DNA of 20,305 nucleotides from Didymodactylos carnosus (GCA_905250885.1 CAJNOQ010003424.1:1-20305); one strand, 5' to 3'. Counted from the stretch's first letter, positions 8,724 through 18,575 are shown. Program-made: numbers and translations. Notes: generated by a model from the sequence alone, not told the origin.

Positions 8724-10214
8724 ATGGATGTTATGACAATATTCATTATTTGTCTAGTTACTCTACTTTTGTGTATTATCTATTTTATTAATTTATTTCG
8801 TCCAAAGCCAATATCTGGTATTAAAATTGCTGATAATTATTCATGGTTATTTGGGCATTTACCAGCATTTCAAACAAACAAGAATCGTATACATGAATAT
8901 CGTTGTCATTTAGCAATGAACGCTGAATTACAAGGTGATACATGTTTTCAAGAATGTTTACCATTAACATCATCACGTGTCGATATTTTAACACCAGAAT
9001 TAATCGAATTTGTTTTAAAAACAGAATTTGATTCATTTGGAAAAGGTAATTATTTTCGTGATAAATTACATGTGTTATTAGGTGATGGTATATTTAATAC
9101 TGATGGACAACGATGGAAACAACAACGTAAAATTGCAGCACATATGTTTACACAACGTTTATTAAATGAAAAAATGATACATGTATTCACTGAACATGGT
9201 CATCGTTTTATTGATTTATTACATACAATACCTGAAGGTAAAATATTTGATTTACAAAAATTATTTTTCTGTTATACAATGGATTGTATATGTGATATTG
9301 CATTTGGACTCAATTTAAATACTTTAACATTATCTGTACCTGATGCACAAGAATTTGTTGATGCTTTCGATCAAGCTAATTATCTTTCTTCATTACGATT
9401 TATTCAACCTGAATTCTCATGGCGATTGAAACGTCTATTTAATATTGGTTCAGAAAAAAAATTAAAAGACTGTATGAAAATAGTCGATCGTTTTATTTAT
9501 AATATAATTCAACAACGACAAAATGATGATACAACAACAAATAATAAACGTGGTGATTTATTAACATTATTTCTTGTTCATGAAGATAAACAATTAATAA
9601 ATGATAAATTTTTGCGTGATATTGTATTAAGTTTTATCGTTGCCGGTCGTGATACAACAGCTACTGGTCTATCCCATCTATTCTATCACGTATATCATTC
9701 GTATCCAGATATCGAACAAAAACTTATTGATGAACGTCATAAAAACAATTCTGTATATCTTGATGCTGTACTCTATGAATTATGTCGTCTGCATCCACCC
9801 GTACCATTTGATTTGAAAATAGCTCTGAAAGATGTGTATCTTCCTGGAAACATTTTTATACCAAAATCAACAATTATTACATATACACCATACCATTATC
9901 ATCGTTTAAAATCAGTATGGGGACAGGATGCTGAAGAATTTCGTCCTGAACGATGGATTGATGAGACGAATGAACAAAAATTAAAAACTGAAAGTCAATA
10001 TAAATTTATTGCATTTAATGCTGGTCCAAGATTATGTTTAGGAAAAACAATGGCACTATTAGAGATGAAAACATTAGCATCAATGTTAATTAATGAATTT
10101 CATTTTGAATTAGATGAATCGACAAAAAAGTTTAATACACAAATGAAATTTCAAGGTACATGTGCTTTTGAAGATGGTCTGCCAATGACAGTTAAAAAAC
10201 GAAAAAATAAATGA
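8724..10214 (+). CDS. cytochrome P450, CYP86-like (CYP4 clan), intronless
   Basis: 496 residues, a normal microsomal P450 length. It is a heme monooxygenase, presumably in the ER membrane and fed by P450 reductase. CYP86-type enzymes hydroxylate fatty acids at the omega position, so a lipid substrate is a family-level guess. The start ATG 8724 is chosen because a hydrophobic signal anchor follows at residues 4-24 (MTIFIICLVTLLLCIIYFIN). An in-frame upstream ATG (8673) adds 17 polar residues. Motifs: helix-C WKQQR 131-135, I-helix AGRDTT 307-312, K-helix ExxR as ELCR 352-355, FRPERW 406-411, and heme loop FNAGPRLCLG 431-440 with Cys438 as ligand. GDGIFNTDG and YKFIAFNAGPR are very CYP86-like. 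Odd point: the J to J' segment before ELCR is about 20-26 residues shorter than usual. AATAAA (10206-10211) overlaps the end of the coding region, and another lies at 10362. The gene lies between the two inverted copies of the broken gene. Confidence 0.96.
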   Translation: MDVMTIFIICLVTLLLCIIYFINLFRPKPISGIKIADNYSWLFGHLPAFQTNKNRIHEYRCHLAMNAELQGDTCFQECLPLTSSRVDILTPELIEFVLKTEFDSFGKGNYFRDKLHVLLGDGIFNTDGQRWKQQRKIAAHMFTQRLLNEKMIHVFTEHGHRFIDLLHTIPEGKIFDLQKLFFCYTMDCICDIAFGLNLNTLTLSVPDAQEFVDAFDQANYLSSLRFIQPEFSWRLKRLFNIGSEKKLKDCMKIVDRFIYNIIQQRQNDDTTTNNKRGDLLTLFLVHEDKQLINDKFLRDIVLSFIVAGRDTTATGLSHLFYHVYHSYPDIEQKLIDERHKNNSVYLDAVLYELCRLHPPVPFDLKIALKDVYLPGNIFIPKSTIITYTPYHYHRLKSVWGQDAEEFRPERWIDETNEQKLKTESQYKFIAFNAGPRLCLGKTMALLEMKTLASMLINEFHFELDESTKKFNTQMKFQGTCAFEDGLPMTVKKRKNK

Positions 10215-11987
10215 AATACATCGTGACTCATTTTTGTAGGTTAAAAGTCAGACTTTGTAGCACTATTTAGTTATCGAAACACTAGTGGACTAAAGAAAGG
10301 TTGGTGGAATATTAATATGTGCCGTGTTTTCTTAGTAAACTGGCTCTGCTTATAATTACAGAATAAATGAATATGAAGAGTTTGAATCCCGGCAACGGCG
10401 GTCATGTGATAGTCTTGGACAAGCTATGTAATACTCATTGTCTTGGTACCTTTAGGCACAGATGCAATGGGGTGGACTGGAAAGATGAGAATTAAAGTTT
10501 AAAAATAAACGAATCCTTCACCAAGACCACACGCACTTGATGCGTTATTTTTCCACTCTACGGCTGTTACACAATCAGAACATTGGTAATAATATATTGT
10601 TACTTAAATCCACTTGTGATTTATATAAAATGACTGTCGAGGTAGCACGTGTTGAGACAACATTGAGTGAAGCTACTGTCCATTTCAAAATATAATAGAT
10701 CCCAACATTTGCTGAACGGCAAGGGATAGAGGTCTGCAGTTTTCTGTAATAGAAAGTAAAGTCTGGAGACTGATTTATTGAAAATAAAAAGTACGAGCAT
10801 CATCTCCAGGTGGTGTATCGTAGCAGAATTTTTCTGAAGATCGCCATTTCTTTTCTACAAAATGTGAATTCGAATCAGAGCTATCTGCGTTCGGCACGTT
10901 GACAAAACTACCGAAAATTTGATAAAAATGAAGTATCTCTTTAGGGATCGGCTGAAACGCGTAACTGTCATCCTACGCTGCGGTGGATTGAGCGATATTT
11001 TTTCTCTCAAACCACCCTTAAAAGCGCATTACTAGAAGCCGTTTTTTGTCCTGATTACGAATATCAACTTTGAAACGAACGAAATTCAAATTTTTAAATC
11101 GAAAATTCAAATTTAAAACTTAGAAGTTTTTTTATTTCAATTTTCTGACCTACTTAGATTATTCAAATTTTTTAGAAAGTACATCAGTGGATAAGGAATT
11201 AAATTATCTACAAAGTGCACTATTGACTTTGACAAAACAATCTTTCAAAACGCATTTTATACACTAAACAAGTTTTTAATGTTTTTTGCTAAAATCGAAA
11301 TGATACTTTTTAAGGAACAATGTTACGAAAATCAAAAACATTTTCCTTGCCATTTTCTTCGCTTAGTTTGATAGAGGGCAGTCGATTGCATAAGGCTCCG
11401 TGCAAATCAAATTTATTGAAGTCTTGTTATCGGTAGAAATATAACGATATAATTTGTTTTCATTTAAGCATTTTTAGATGTAGGTGAAAGCAAATAGATG
11501 ATTCGAAAGCTCTATTTATGCTCTACAACTTTTACATTAGACTTTTTTCTGAATATTTCTCGTTTTAGAGCATTTTTCAAAGTTTGTAGAGCAGTAGAAA
11601 AAAAGGCTAAAAACTATAATTTCGTCACGACATCTATTTTGCTCAAAAAAATAGTTCTAACTGACCAGTTCATCTTAAATTTTTACCACAGGCCAAACAT
11701 TCTATCGCACATCTCTGATAAAAATTTCGTCACCTTTTGTTCAGTATTTGAGGAAACAGAGCCCAAAAATTGAAAAAATGTAATTCCGTCACACGCGTTT
11801 AGGCTGGGATGCAAAAATAAAAATAGCAGTATTCAAAATTTAACTAGAGCAGTATTCTTGAATTTCAGCAAAGCATCTGATTCTGTCTGGCACACTGGTG
11901 ATGTGATGAAGTGATGTGTCACGTAACTACTTCAGGAAAAAAACATGTCGATGTTCCAAAGGGGGACCTCAGCCTAAAAATTTTTGA
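10215..11987. other. gene-less stretch downstream of P450
   Basis: A second AATAAA at 10362-10367 may serve P450 polyadenylation. Three similar phrases, tttcgtcacgac, tttcgtcacctt and ttccgtcacacg (about 11622, 11727, 11784), recur in 160 bp. The 91-codon frame at 11498-11773 is unremarkable and overlaps these repeats. Two isolated ACGCGT sites occur at 10958 and 11793. No gene can be supported. Confidence 0.35.
10673..10700 (+). repeat. solo copy of inverted-repeat end motif
   Basis: ctactgtccatttcaaaata continuing taa matches the left outer end of the 1953-3295 element (ctactatccatttcaaaata) with one change over 23 bases. Its inverted copy is at 3273-3295. The similarity fades on both sides, so this is a remnant or a separate family member. 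Confidence 0.5.
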
Positions 11988-12433
11988 AAAAATGAAAGTG
12001 AGTTTCTTGAAAATCTGAGGCGACAGTTTTGTTCAGAATTTGATGCTGATTTCAACCATGTAATTTTTATTCGAAACAAATTGAGAGCACAAAACTACCT
12101 TATGCGCTTCCCTCCTTTAAAGAAAATCTTTCGTATCGTACAATGGATACACAAGTAATACCTGATTTAGTTATAATACATTGTTGTATCGGAATGTCGA
12201 ACGAAGAATTACCATCACGTGATAATATTAAACGTCTCATTAAAATGTTACGTCAAGAAAAAAAGCTTTCATTAGCCCCAAATGACCCTAATTTTTCTTC
12301 TTTCTTTGTTGATTATGTAAATAAAAAGATTAATATTTCATGTAATAGTATATTCAATAAATTAATTTATTATAAACATAAACATTTATTATTTAAGGAT
12401 GATTTTTTCCACTATAAAACTATGACTTCTTGA
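11988..12433 (+). pseudogene. right copy of inverted duplicated gene, frame-broken
   Basis: The first frame (11988-12158) reads ESEFLENLRRQFCSEFDADF and ends ...KIFRIVQWIHK with TAA at 12156. The second frame starts at ATG 12143 (MDTQVIPDLVIIHCCIG...) and continues through NEELPSRDNIKRLIKMLRQE and LAPNDPNFSSFFVDYVNKK to TGA 12431-12433. The handover is a -1 step at the TGG (12144-12146), the same as in the left copy, so the break predates the duplication or is tolerated in expression. The last ~20 residues (YYKHKHLLFKDDFFHYK) lie beyond the duplicated part. Codon use is host-like. The first frame may begin at a splice acceptor rather than a start codon, since a TGA precedes it. The function is unknown. 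Confidence 0.5.
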
Positions 12434-13301
12434 ATCGAGCATATTGATAGCAAGTGCAAAGAATTTCTGATTTTCTGATCTATAGTGCAAAAAAAGACGT
12501 TGGTGCTTTCTGGGGAAATTATTAGTTCATAACTCGGTCAAAAAAGGTCGCATAAATCTGTGGAACGTCTCACCTGGAGGAGAAAAGTCGGCTTCATCTT
12601 GTTAAATGATCAAAAATGACTTTTAACTGGTTTTAAAGTTTTCAAAATTATGGGCTTTTTCAACTTTTAAATGTTTATTCTTTTAAGCCCCCCTCAGAAA
12701 TTGTACTTTTCTGCACATAAAACTGTCTACTTTCGGAATCTGTATCGCTTTTGATTACAAAACTGAGTTTTCGTGGATTTTAAGCAAGTTTTCTAGGAGT
12801 CTCGGAAAATCGGGTCTTCAAATAATAGCTTTTTCGTGGATACTAATGATATTAAAATTTTTTCTGAACGCACAGATTTGTAGAACAAACGTTTCTGACC
12901 AAAATAAGACCTCGCACAACTCTGCATGACCTTGTATCAAAACGTTAAAGGCAATTTTTTTTCCTAGAAGTCCTAAAATTGAGTATCTCATATAGCTTTA
13001 TTCTATATAACAGTTACACGCCGATTTTCGAATTAGATCTTAGTTTTTTGTCAAATTGAGGATTTTTAGAAAACTCGGAAGGATTTTTCAGGTTTTGTAG
13101 GTTGTTGGTTGCCTGGAAAACCAACAAAAGCTTAACTGACAAATTAGTGTCGGTCAGTCCATGTAGTTAGATGTCTAGTTTAAAATAAAACCAACTCGAA
13201 CTCTCCAGCTTGAAGTATATTAAAAAACCTTGGTATAAACGTCAGGATCCTTTTTGGATCTTGATCTCTGGAAAACTGCTAAACCGTAAGACTTAGAGAC
13301 A

Positions 13302-13530
13302 AAAAAAATTATTTATTCCCGTAACCCATTAAACCTGACATTTATGGTAAGTTTGGCCAAAATCGGATGTACTGTGTCGGAGATAATATCTGAAGGGAAA
13401 AAGTCCTTAAAACAATTCACTCGTATTTCTGACAAAATACAAAAAGATTTTTTTATTTCCAAAATTCATTAAACCTAACATTTATGAAAAGTTTCGTCAA
13501 GATCGGATGTACGGTGTCGGAGATAATTTC
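13302..13530 (+). repeat. two-copy tandem repeat, ~140-bp period
   Basis: Unit 1 (about 13302-13390) and unit 2 (about 13441-13530) share attaaacctgacatttatgg versus attaaacctaacatttatga, then atcggatgtactgtgtcgga versus atcggatgtacggtgtcgga, followed by gataat. The offset between equivalent bases is 140. The spacer between units is not clearly repeated. No coding frame spans them. Confidence 0.7.
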
Positions 13531-13954
13531 TTCTAGCTACTTTCATGCATAAGAAAATTCAGAAATAAAAGTGGTCTTAAACTTTTGTCCGCCACTTTAG
13601 AATGGAAAATTACAATTTTTTCTGATTTTAGGATCCGTTCCAGAATCTTTTCACCTCGTAGATTAATTCTCTTTTCAAACATATATTTTGAACGAACACT
13701 CATTTATGCACATTTCAGATTATTCTTGAAGAAATAAAAAGTATTTTTGTGTGAATACGGAATATAATTGGATAATGTTCTAAAAATCTAGCTTCAAGCT
13801 AGATCTAAAAAACATCTTTTTGCTTGAGCTCTTCAGTAAAATGTACTTTTCTCCATGAAACTCAAGCTTTTTTCAAATTTACAGGTGATATCCCGCGATC
13901 AGCATAAACATTCTGCAACTAACTTATACCGTCTCGACAAAATTTGAGAAAAAA

Positions 13955-14035
13955 GGATGCACACTTTTTTTCTGATAGATATAGTGATTTGGATGGATTA
14001 AGAAATGTATTAAATAAAAAAACTAGATAGGCGAA
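13955..14035 (+). repeat. diverged direct repeat, copy 1
   Basis: ggatgcacactttttttctg, atagatatagtgatt and then aataaaaaaactagatagg match the second copy at about 15283-15365 (gatgggcatcttttttctca, taggtatagtgatt, aataaaaaatattagacag) in the same order and spacing. The second copy abuts the inverted repeat at 14997-15266, so both may be ends of one repeat family. Confidence 0.45.
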
Positions 14036-14738
14036 TTCTTAATGTGTTGGGCTGTTTGAGAAATAACTACACACACACAACTTCGACTGAACATATCAGA
14101 TATTCGATACATGAAGAAATTATTGTTTTTATCTTTATAGGCTGTATTATTGAGAAAAGAAACATTTGTCATGTTGCTCATTCATGCATGCAGTTTACAC
14201 AAACAGACAAAATGCCTACAACGGGAGAACAAAACACACATGGATAAGTATAGAAAGGGATGAAAACAATGGGTAGAGTAGGTATAATACGATTATGGAT
14301 CAGTTATTTATGAATGTTTTTGTGGTATCCAGGAATACTTGTTATAACGCGATTATTAACAGTTGCTTGGAGGTGTAGAGCGTCTCATTTTATAAACAAA
14401 TGTTTGATTTATCTGCTTTTATTGAACAAAAAATTACAAGATAAGATATGGGAATCTTTTTAACAAATTGTTGAACAGACACAAATAGTTATATAACATG
14501 TGACGAGTTATTATGCATATTCTAAACATCTATGTAAACAGCGAAACGTTCTGCGTCTTGGGGCGATTATGGATAACCACGTTATAACAACTGTCCTCGA
14601 TGACTAATACTAGTTGTATAAATGGGTACATGTTTAGGTTAGACTGCTTCTCTAAGCTGCCAAAATATATGGGATATGTAAATATAGATCACCGAAAGAG
14701 CGATGTCAATAATGTATTTCTATAATCTGAAGCAAGAT

Positions 14739-14826
14739 CCATTGGAACTTTTGGAAATTAATGCAAAATAATTTAAAAATGTCTCATATTAAAGTAGTTC
14801 GCATTAATTTCCAAAAGTTCCAATGG
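14739..14826. repeat. 88-bp hairpin with perfect 26-bp arms
   Basis: ccattggaacttttggaaat (14739 on, arm to 14764) and its exact reverse complement at 14801-14826 enclose a 36-bp AT-rich loop. All 26 positions match, so the structure is young or conserved. It resembles a very small MITE or a hairpin RNA. No target duplication is visible. Confidence 0.8.
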
Positions 14827-14996
14827 GAACTCTATAAACATGTAAAAAATCCTACTTCAGAATTACGCAGAATTTTCTTCTCTTCGTTTTGCAGAAGTTA
14901 GCAGTAAAGTCAAAGTTTTGTAAAATAGAAAGACGCAGACAATGCAAAACTTGAACGGGACTTTTTCATGCCTCATATCACCGATAAAAAAAAATT

Positions 14997-15266
14997 AAAG
15001 TTTGTTTAGAGTTAAAGAAAAATGCTTTTTCGTATTCAGCACAGTTGATAACCTCGGAAATTTTCTATTCTTAGCGTGGGATACCGCCAAAAAGTTAAGA
15101 AAAAGTTTCAAACAAATTGACGCAGAATATCCCCATGGTAAAATTATACCATTTTAAAAATTTTTCTTAACCTTTTGGCGGTACTTCTTGCTAAAAATAT
15201 AAAACTTTCCAGGTTATCAAGTGTGCTGAATACGAAAAAGCACTTTTCTTTAATCTAAATGAACTT
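14997..15266. mobile_element. inverted-repeat element, ~110-bp arms
   Basis: The left arm at about 14997-15112 and the right arm at about 15158-15266 are inverted copies. Shared blocks include ctttttcgtattcagcaca, ttgataacct, taccgccaaaa and gttaagaaaaa. The loop holds a small palindrome, atggtaaaattataccat (15134-15151). Arm divergence is roughly 15%. Weaker pairing continues outward to about 14980 and 15288. It has no coding frame and is likely a non-autonomous fold-back element. Confidence 0.68.
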
Positions 15267-15297
15267 TAGTACGAAATAAAACCGATGGGCATCTTTT

Positions 15298-15780
15298 TTC
15301 TCATAGGTATAGTGATTAGAATGAAATAGGAAAGAACGTTTAGTCTATCAAATAAAAAATATTAGACAGATTTACAAGTTGAACAGTATCTATTAGTAGC
15401 CGGACCTTCTTATTATATATGATTCACAACGAATGAAGTTGTGCAAATACAACCTCTTAGCACCGTCAACTAGTAGCGATACAGCTGACTTCAATTTATA
15501 TGAGGACTTGTTTATACGTTTTGTACTTTTTGCAACCATTAATGCTACGATAAAGTAAAATTTGTTTGATTCTGTTTCTCATGTAACTTAGAAAAAGGAT
15601 TATCCTTGTGTGTTATAGTTTGCCAAGACTCATTAATGCATAAAGAATAATAAAGGTTAAATAAACTTGGCTTCTTTTTTTCGAAATTTCATAGATTTCG
15701 ATGTTTTCAAAATTTGAACTGTTTTTAGATTTTTTTGCGTACAAAAATGCCTTTGAAAGATTTAACATTTTCCTATATAA
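15298..15780. other. gene-less stretch
   Basis: It holds the second copy of the diverged direct repeat (about 15283-15365) and otherwise AT-rich sequence without open frames of note. Confidence 0.35.
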
Positions 15781-15824
15781 GTCGATCAGCTCTATTCCCT
15801 AGGGGTAAAGAAACTGACAAAAAA

Positions 15825-16433
15825 ACGCGTTAAAGGTTTCAAAATCAACGTTTTTTTGTCGTTTATACCGTTTTTCTTTTGTCTATCCGTTTGAAAAGGC
15901 GCTTTTTAGAATTTTGCAACGCGTTACAGATGAATATGAACGACAATGAAAACGTTAATTAACGCGTTTTGAAATGATTCAGAAATGAAAACAGAGAAAA
16001 GATACAGAGGTTTGAACCACCAACTTTTGTCTCAGCATTCTTTCACTTTTCCCATTTGGTCATATCCTCTTGACATTACATTAGCTAACAACAAACTAAT
16101 GGAGAGCAGTAAAATTCGAAATAATGCAACATTTCAATTTCAAGAAAAAATCGTTAGAAACGGCACAAAGAACGCGTTAGCGAACTATTGATAAAAGTGT
16201 CGTTTAAAAGCGTTTATTGTCGTTCAAAACTTTAGAATAACGCGTTTGCTAAAGGCGAATTTGAATTAACCGTTTTCTGGCGTTTTTGTTGAACAGCGTT
16301 TTCTGGTGACGTTAAAACGATATAACTTCGGATTTTTTTCTTTTTGTAAACGCGTTTAAAAACGACACTAAATTGCGTTTTATATGAAATAAACGCGTTT
16401 CAAAGATTATTTTAATGTCGTTAGAAAACGCGT
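15825..16433. promoter_or_regulatory. cluster of eight ACGCGT palindromes
   Basis: ACGCGT occurs at 15825, 15919, 15962, 16172, 16240, 16350, 16393 and 16428, mostly as AACGCGTT or AAACGCGTTT. Many half-sites such as GCGTTT and AAACG lie between them. I found only two other ACGCGT in the remaining ~19.7 kb (10958, 11793). At this base composition less than one would be expected in the interval. The cluster ends about 85 bp before the start codon of the gene at 16517, so it could be its promoter or enhancer. ACGCGT is the core of the yeast MCB element bound by MBF, but no such factor can be inferred here. A decayed short repeat is the alternative. Confidence 0.5.
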
Positions 16434-16516
16434 TTTTTTTGGTAGTCTGGCATTATTATCAACCAAGACGTTTAGTAGGAAACATTTCATTATTGCCTTT
16501 CAGATTTTTATTCAAA

Positions 16517-17263
16517 ATGAGTACAAACACAGACGATTTAAATCTTAATATGATCCGCAATCGGCGTGACATTGCGCTTCAAGCATTATTCGAAAGCCGT
16601 CAAGAAACAAGACAAGCAAAAATTGATCAATTTCAATCTGATATTCGGCGTTTATCCCTTGATGAGTTGCCATCTCAAGACGTCCTGGATGAGAAGGAAA
16701 GACAATCATCGGCTTCTATTGATTCACTCGAAAAATTAGATATACGAAAAGACGTTGTATTAGACATTGAAACATGTTTGAAAGACTTGAATGATCAAGC
16801 TCAACTTCTTGGAATCAAACGAACGGCGACAGTGATCGCGGATGAAGAAGGCCAACAATGTGGTCATAATAACAAGACAGCTGCTGATGGTAAAAATGAT
16901 AGTGATAAGATGCTGAAACAGACGACAACTGCTGCACGTTTAGCGGTAGTCCTGATAATGAAGGGTTTAATGTGGGCAGCTATTCATTTGAGCCAAGGTG
17001 GAAAAATGTTTACAAATTTGTCATCTGCCATTGCTTATTTACGGCAAAATCATAAAAAATTGCAAGTACCTAATCATCTTCTACTCGAATGGGAGAAAAA
17101 TATTTATTTATTCGATTTGTTTATCGCTGATGAATCGATTTATTGTAATCATAAAAAAGCAACAGACTTGTACAATATTTGTGCTGAAACATACGACTGG
17201 ATTAATATTTACTTTACTCTGTACAAAGATCAGCCCGAACTTCTGGCATCATCTGTTAAATAA
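16517..17263 (+). CDS. predicted helical protein, unknown
   Basis: 248 residues from ATG 16517; the open frame extends further upstream to 16415. The downstream start is preferred because a good splice-acceptor sequence, ttgcctttcag, ends at 16503, 13 nt before it, and the upstream codons overlap the ACGCGT cluster. Residues 11-50 are charged and helix- or coil-prone (RNRRDIALQALFESRQETRQ), residues 115-135 are a polar linker, and residues 139-158 are hydrophobic (AARLAVVLIMKGLMWAAIHL), perhaps a buried helix. The C-terminal part (185-240) is aromatic-rich, ending near TYDWINIYFTLYKDQPELL. No catalytic motif or known domain is recognised. The length and codon bias make it a real gene. The acceptor could serve a leader intron or spliced-leader addition. 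Confidence 0.75.
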   Translation: MSTNTDDLNLNMIRNRRDIALQALFESRQETRQAKIDQFQSDIRRLSLDELPSQDVLDEKERQSSASIDSLEKLDIRKDVVLDIETCLKDLNDQAQLLGIKRTATVIADEEGQQCGHNNKTAADGKNDSDKMLKQTTTAARLAVVLIMKGLMWAAIHLSQGGKMFTNLSSAIAYLRQNHKKLQVPNHLLLEWEKNIYLFDLFIADESIYCNHKKATDLYNICAETYDWINIYFTLYKDQPELLASSVK

Positions 17264-18295
17264 ACTAGATTCTTGAGCAATTTTTGTGGTATAATCAAGC
17301 GTCACACAAGTCATAACTACTCGATTATAAGTTAGAATAACAAAATACTGCGTTTTCTTTCGTTTATTGCGGTAGTGAAGCTTTACAACATATTATATGA
17401 ATGACGTTCTGACAGGATCTTGATGGTATTTTTGTTGCTTAAAACCTTTCGCATATAGCTCTATGCTGGCCCTACCCATTTGTTAGAATCAGAAAAGGAA
17501 AACCTCAGAAAAAGAAAACATCCACTCCGAAACCACTGAGCTTGTTCAAATGCAAACTAGCTGTATTCCTTGTCGAAAAGTGATCGTTGTTTCTATATCT
17601 TCTGCCTGACACTTTAGTGTAAAATCCTGCCAGCATTAAGTTTATAAAAAGAAGTGCTAAACCTAGCACGCTTCATAGCCTTGCTTATAATGCTGATACA
17701 AAAATTCCACTCCCATTTGCCACACCTGGTTTCAGTTATATAGGGCAAAAGTACACGTAATACTAAGTTTTTTTGTTGCAAAACGCAGCTCTACCACCCA
17801 GATAGTTACTGAGATATTCAATTTTTAAGAAAAATTGCTATTTTGTTAGTAATGAATTAGGATCAATTAGCGTTTAATGTCGAGCGTGTTTTTTTCTAAC
17901 GGCTTGACTTACAGACATGAAAATTTCCGCGCAGCTATAACTTGAATCAGGCTAAAAAACAGCGCAAGTTCGGAATCCAGAGATCGTTTTATTATCAAGT
18001 AATAGATGGCGCTACTGCTACTACTTCACCATTCATTCACAGTGCGCATTTTTCTATAGAGCAGGCGGACATATGCTGTAGGAGTGGTATGAAAGCCTAT
18101 AAACACGTTCTTCTATAGGTTTGTGTGTCTCGGTAAAGTGCCGGCAGTGTCTCGGCACATCATTACCTTTCTCATGACCTTCTAATTAGGGTGACCCTCT
18201 AATACGTCTGAAATTTAGAATGTCCTATGTTTCAATAAGTTTCATTTTTATTTATGTTTTTCATACTAGAGACAATTTTTTTTTCGTATTAGAAA
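17264..18295. other. gene-less stretch
   Basis: No supported gene. A weak 65-nt hairpin lies at about 17634-17698, with cagcatta/taatgctg outer arms and gaagtgct/agcacgcttc inner arms. A ~40-codon plus-strand frame after ttgttag at 17487 (KRKTSEKENIHSETTELVQM) could be an exon but is too short to claim. Confidence 0.3.
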
Positions 18296-18575
18296 CTAAT
18301 TTTTTTTCCACATATCTAGTAGAGTCTTTTGCTTTGTATTCCTGTCAAGATTTCGATTGTGCTGTTCTGTGGCTTTACGAGCTTCTTCTTCAATACGTTG
18401 ATCATCGGCTACATTTGGATCTTTGTTGGTCGAATAATCGACATTGGTCGGATCAAAACAATAGCCTGGTATGCTTGGATGAATATATAGACGAATGTAT
18501 GGTCGAGGGCAATATGTAGCAAGACGACGTTTACTCTTTCGATTTTTTACTATTTTGTCTATCTTTCTCACTCAT
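18296..18575 (-). CDS. small protein with PIP-box-like C-terminus, one frame break
   Basis: The main open frame (18571-18296) reads KRRLATYCPRPYIRLYIHPS, then IPGYCFDPTNVDYSTNKDPN, an acidic-basic helix (DDQRIEEEARKATEQ) and a C-terminus QKTLLDMWKKN before TAG. It has no ATG of its own. ATG 18575-18573 in the next frame gives MSEKDRQNSK, and one base too many in the six-A run (18543-18548) would join the two into about 92 residues. QKTLLDMW resembles the PCNA-binding PIP box (Q-x-x-hydrophobic-x-x-aromatic-aromatic), with Met in place of the first aromatic. Binding is therefore only a suggestion. Codons (CGT, GAA, CAA, GAT) are strongly host-like. The break may be a sequence error or disabling, and an upstream exon is also possible. 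Confidence 0.52.

Larger units (their letters stand above)
12434..14738. other. gene-poor repeat-rich stretch
   Basis: AT-rich sequence without convincing genes. The 67-codon frame at 14044-14247 is of chance length. It contains the tandem pair at 13302-13530 and one member of the diverged pair at 13955-14035. Similar phrases also recur at 12688 and 13833 (tcagaaattgtacttttctg and tcagtaaaatgtacttttct). The stretch appears to be decayed interspersed repeat. Confidence 0.45.

Noticed and set aside
10370..10420. B-box-like phrase gagtttgaatcccggc, possible tRNA relic or SINE
   Set aside because: No acceptor or anticodon stem can be folded and no A box lies at the right distance.
12121..12180. 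Intron explanation for the frame change in the duplicated gene (gtaatacctgatttag)
   Set aside because: The only in-place GT..AG interval is 16 nt, too short to splice, and longer options discard well-formed coding sequence.
15985..16191. 68-codon frame inside the ACGCGT cluster
   Set aside because: Length at chance level and interwoven with the repeated motif; no protein features.
17634..17698. Imperfect hairpin resembling a microRNA precursor
   Set aside because: The middle of the stem pairs poorly; only 8-bp ends and the tip match.
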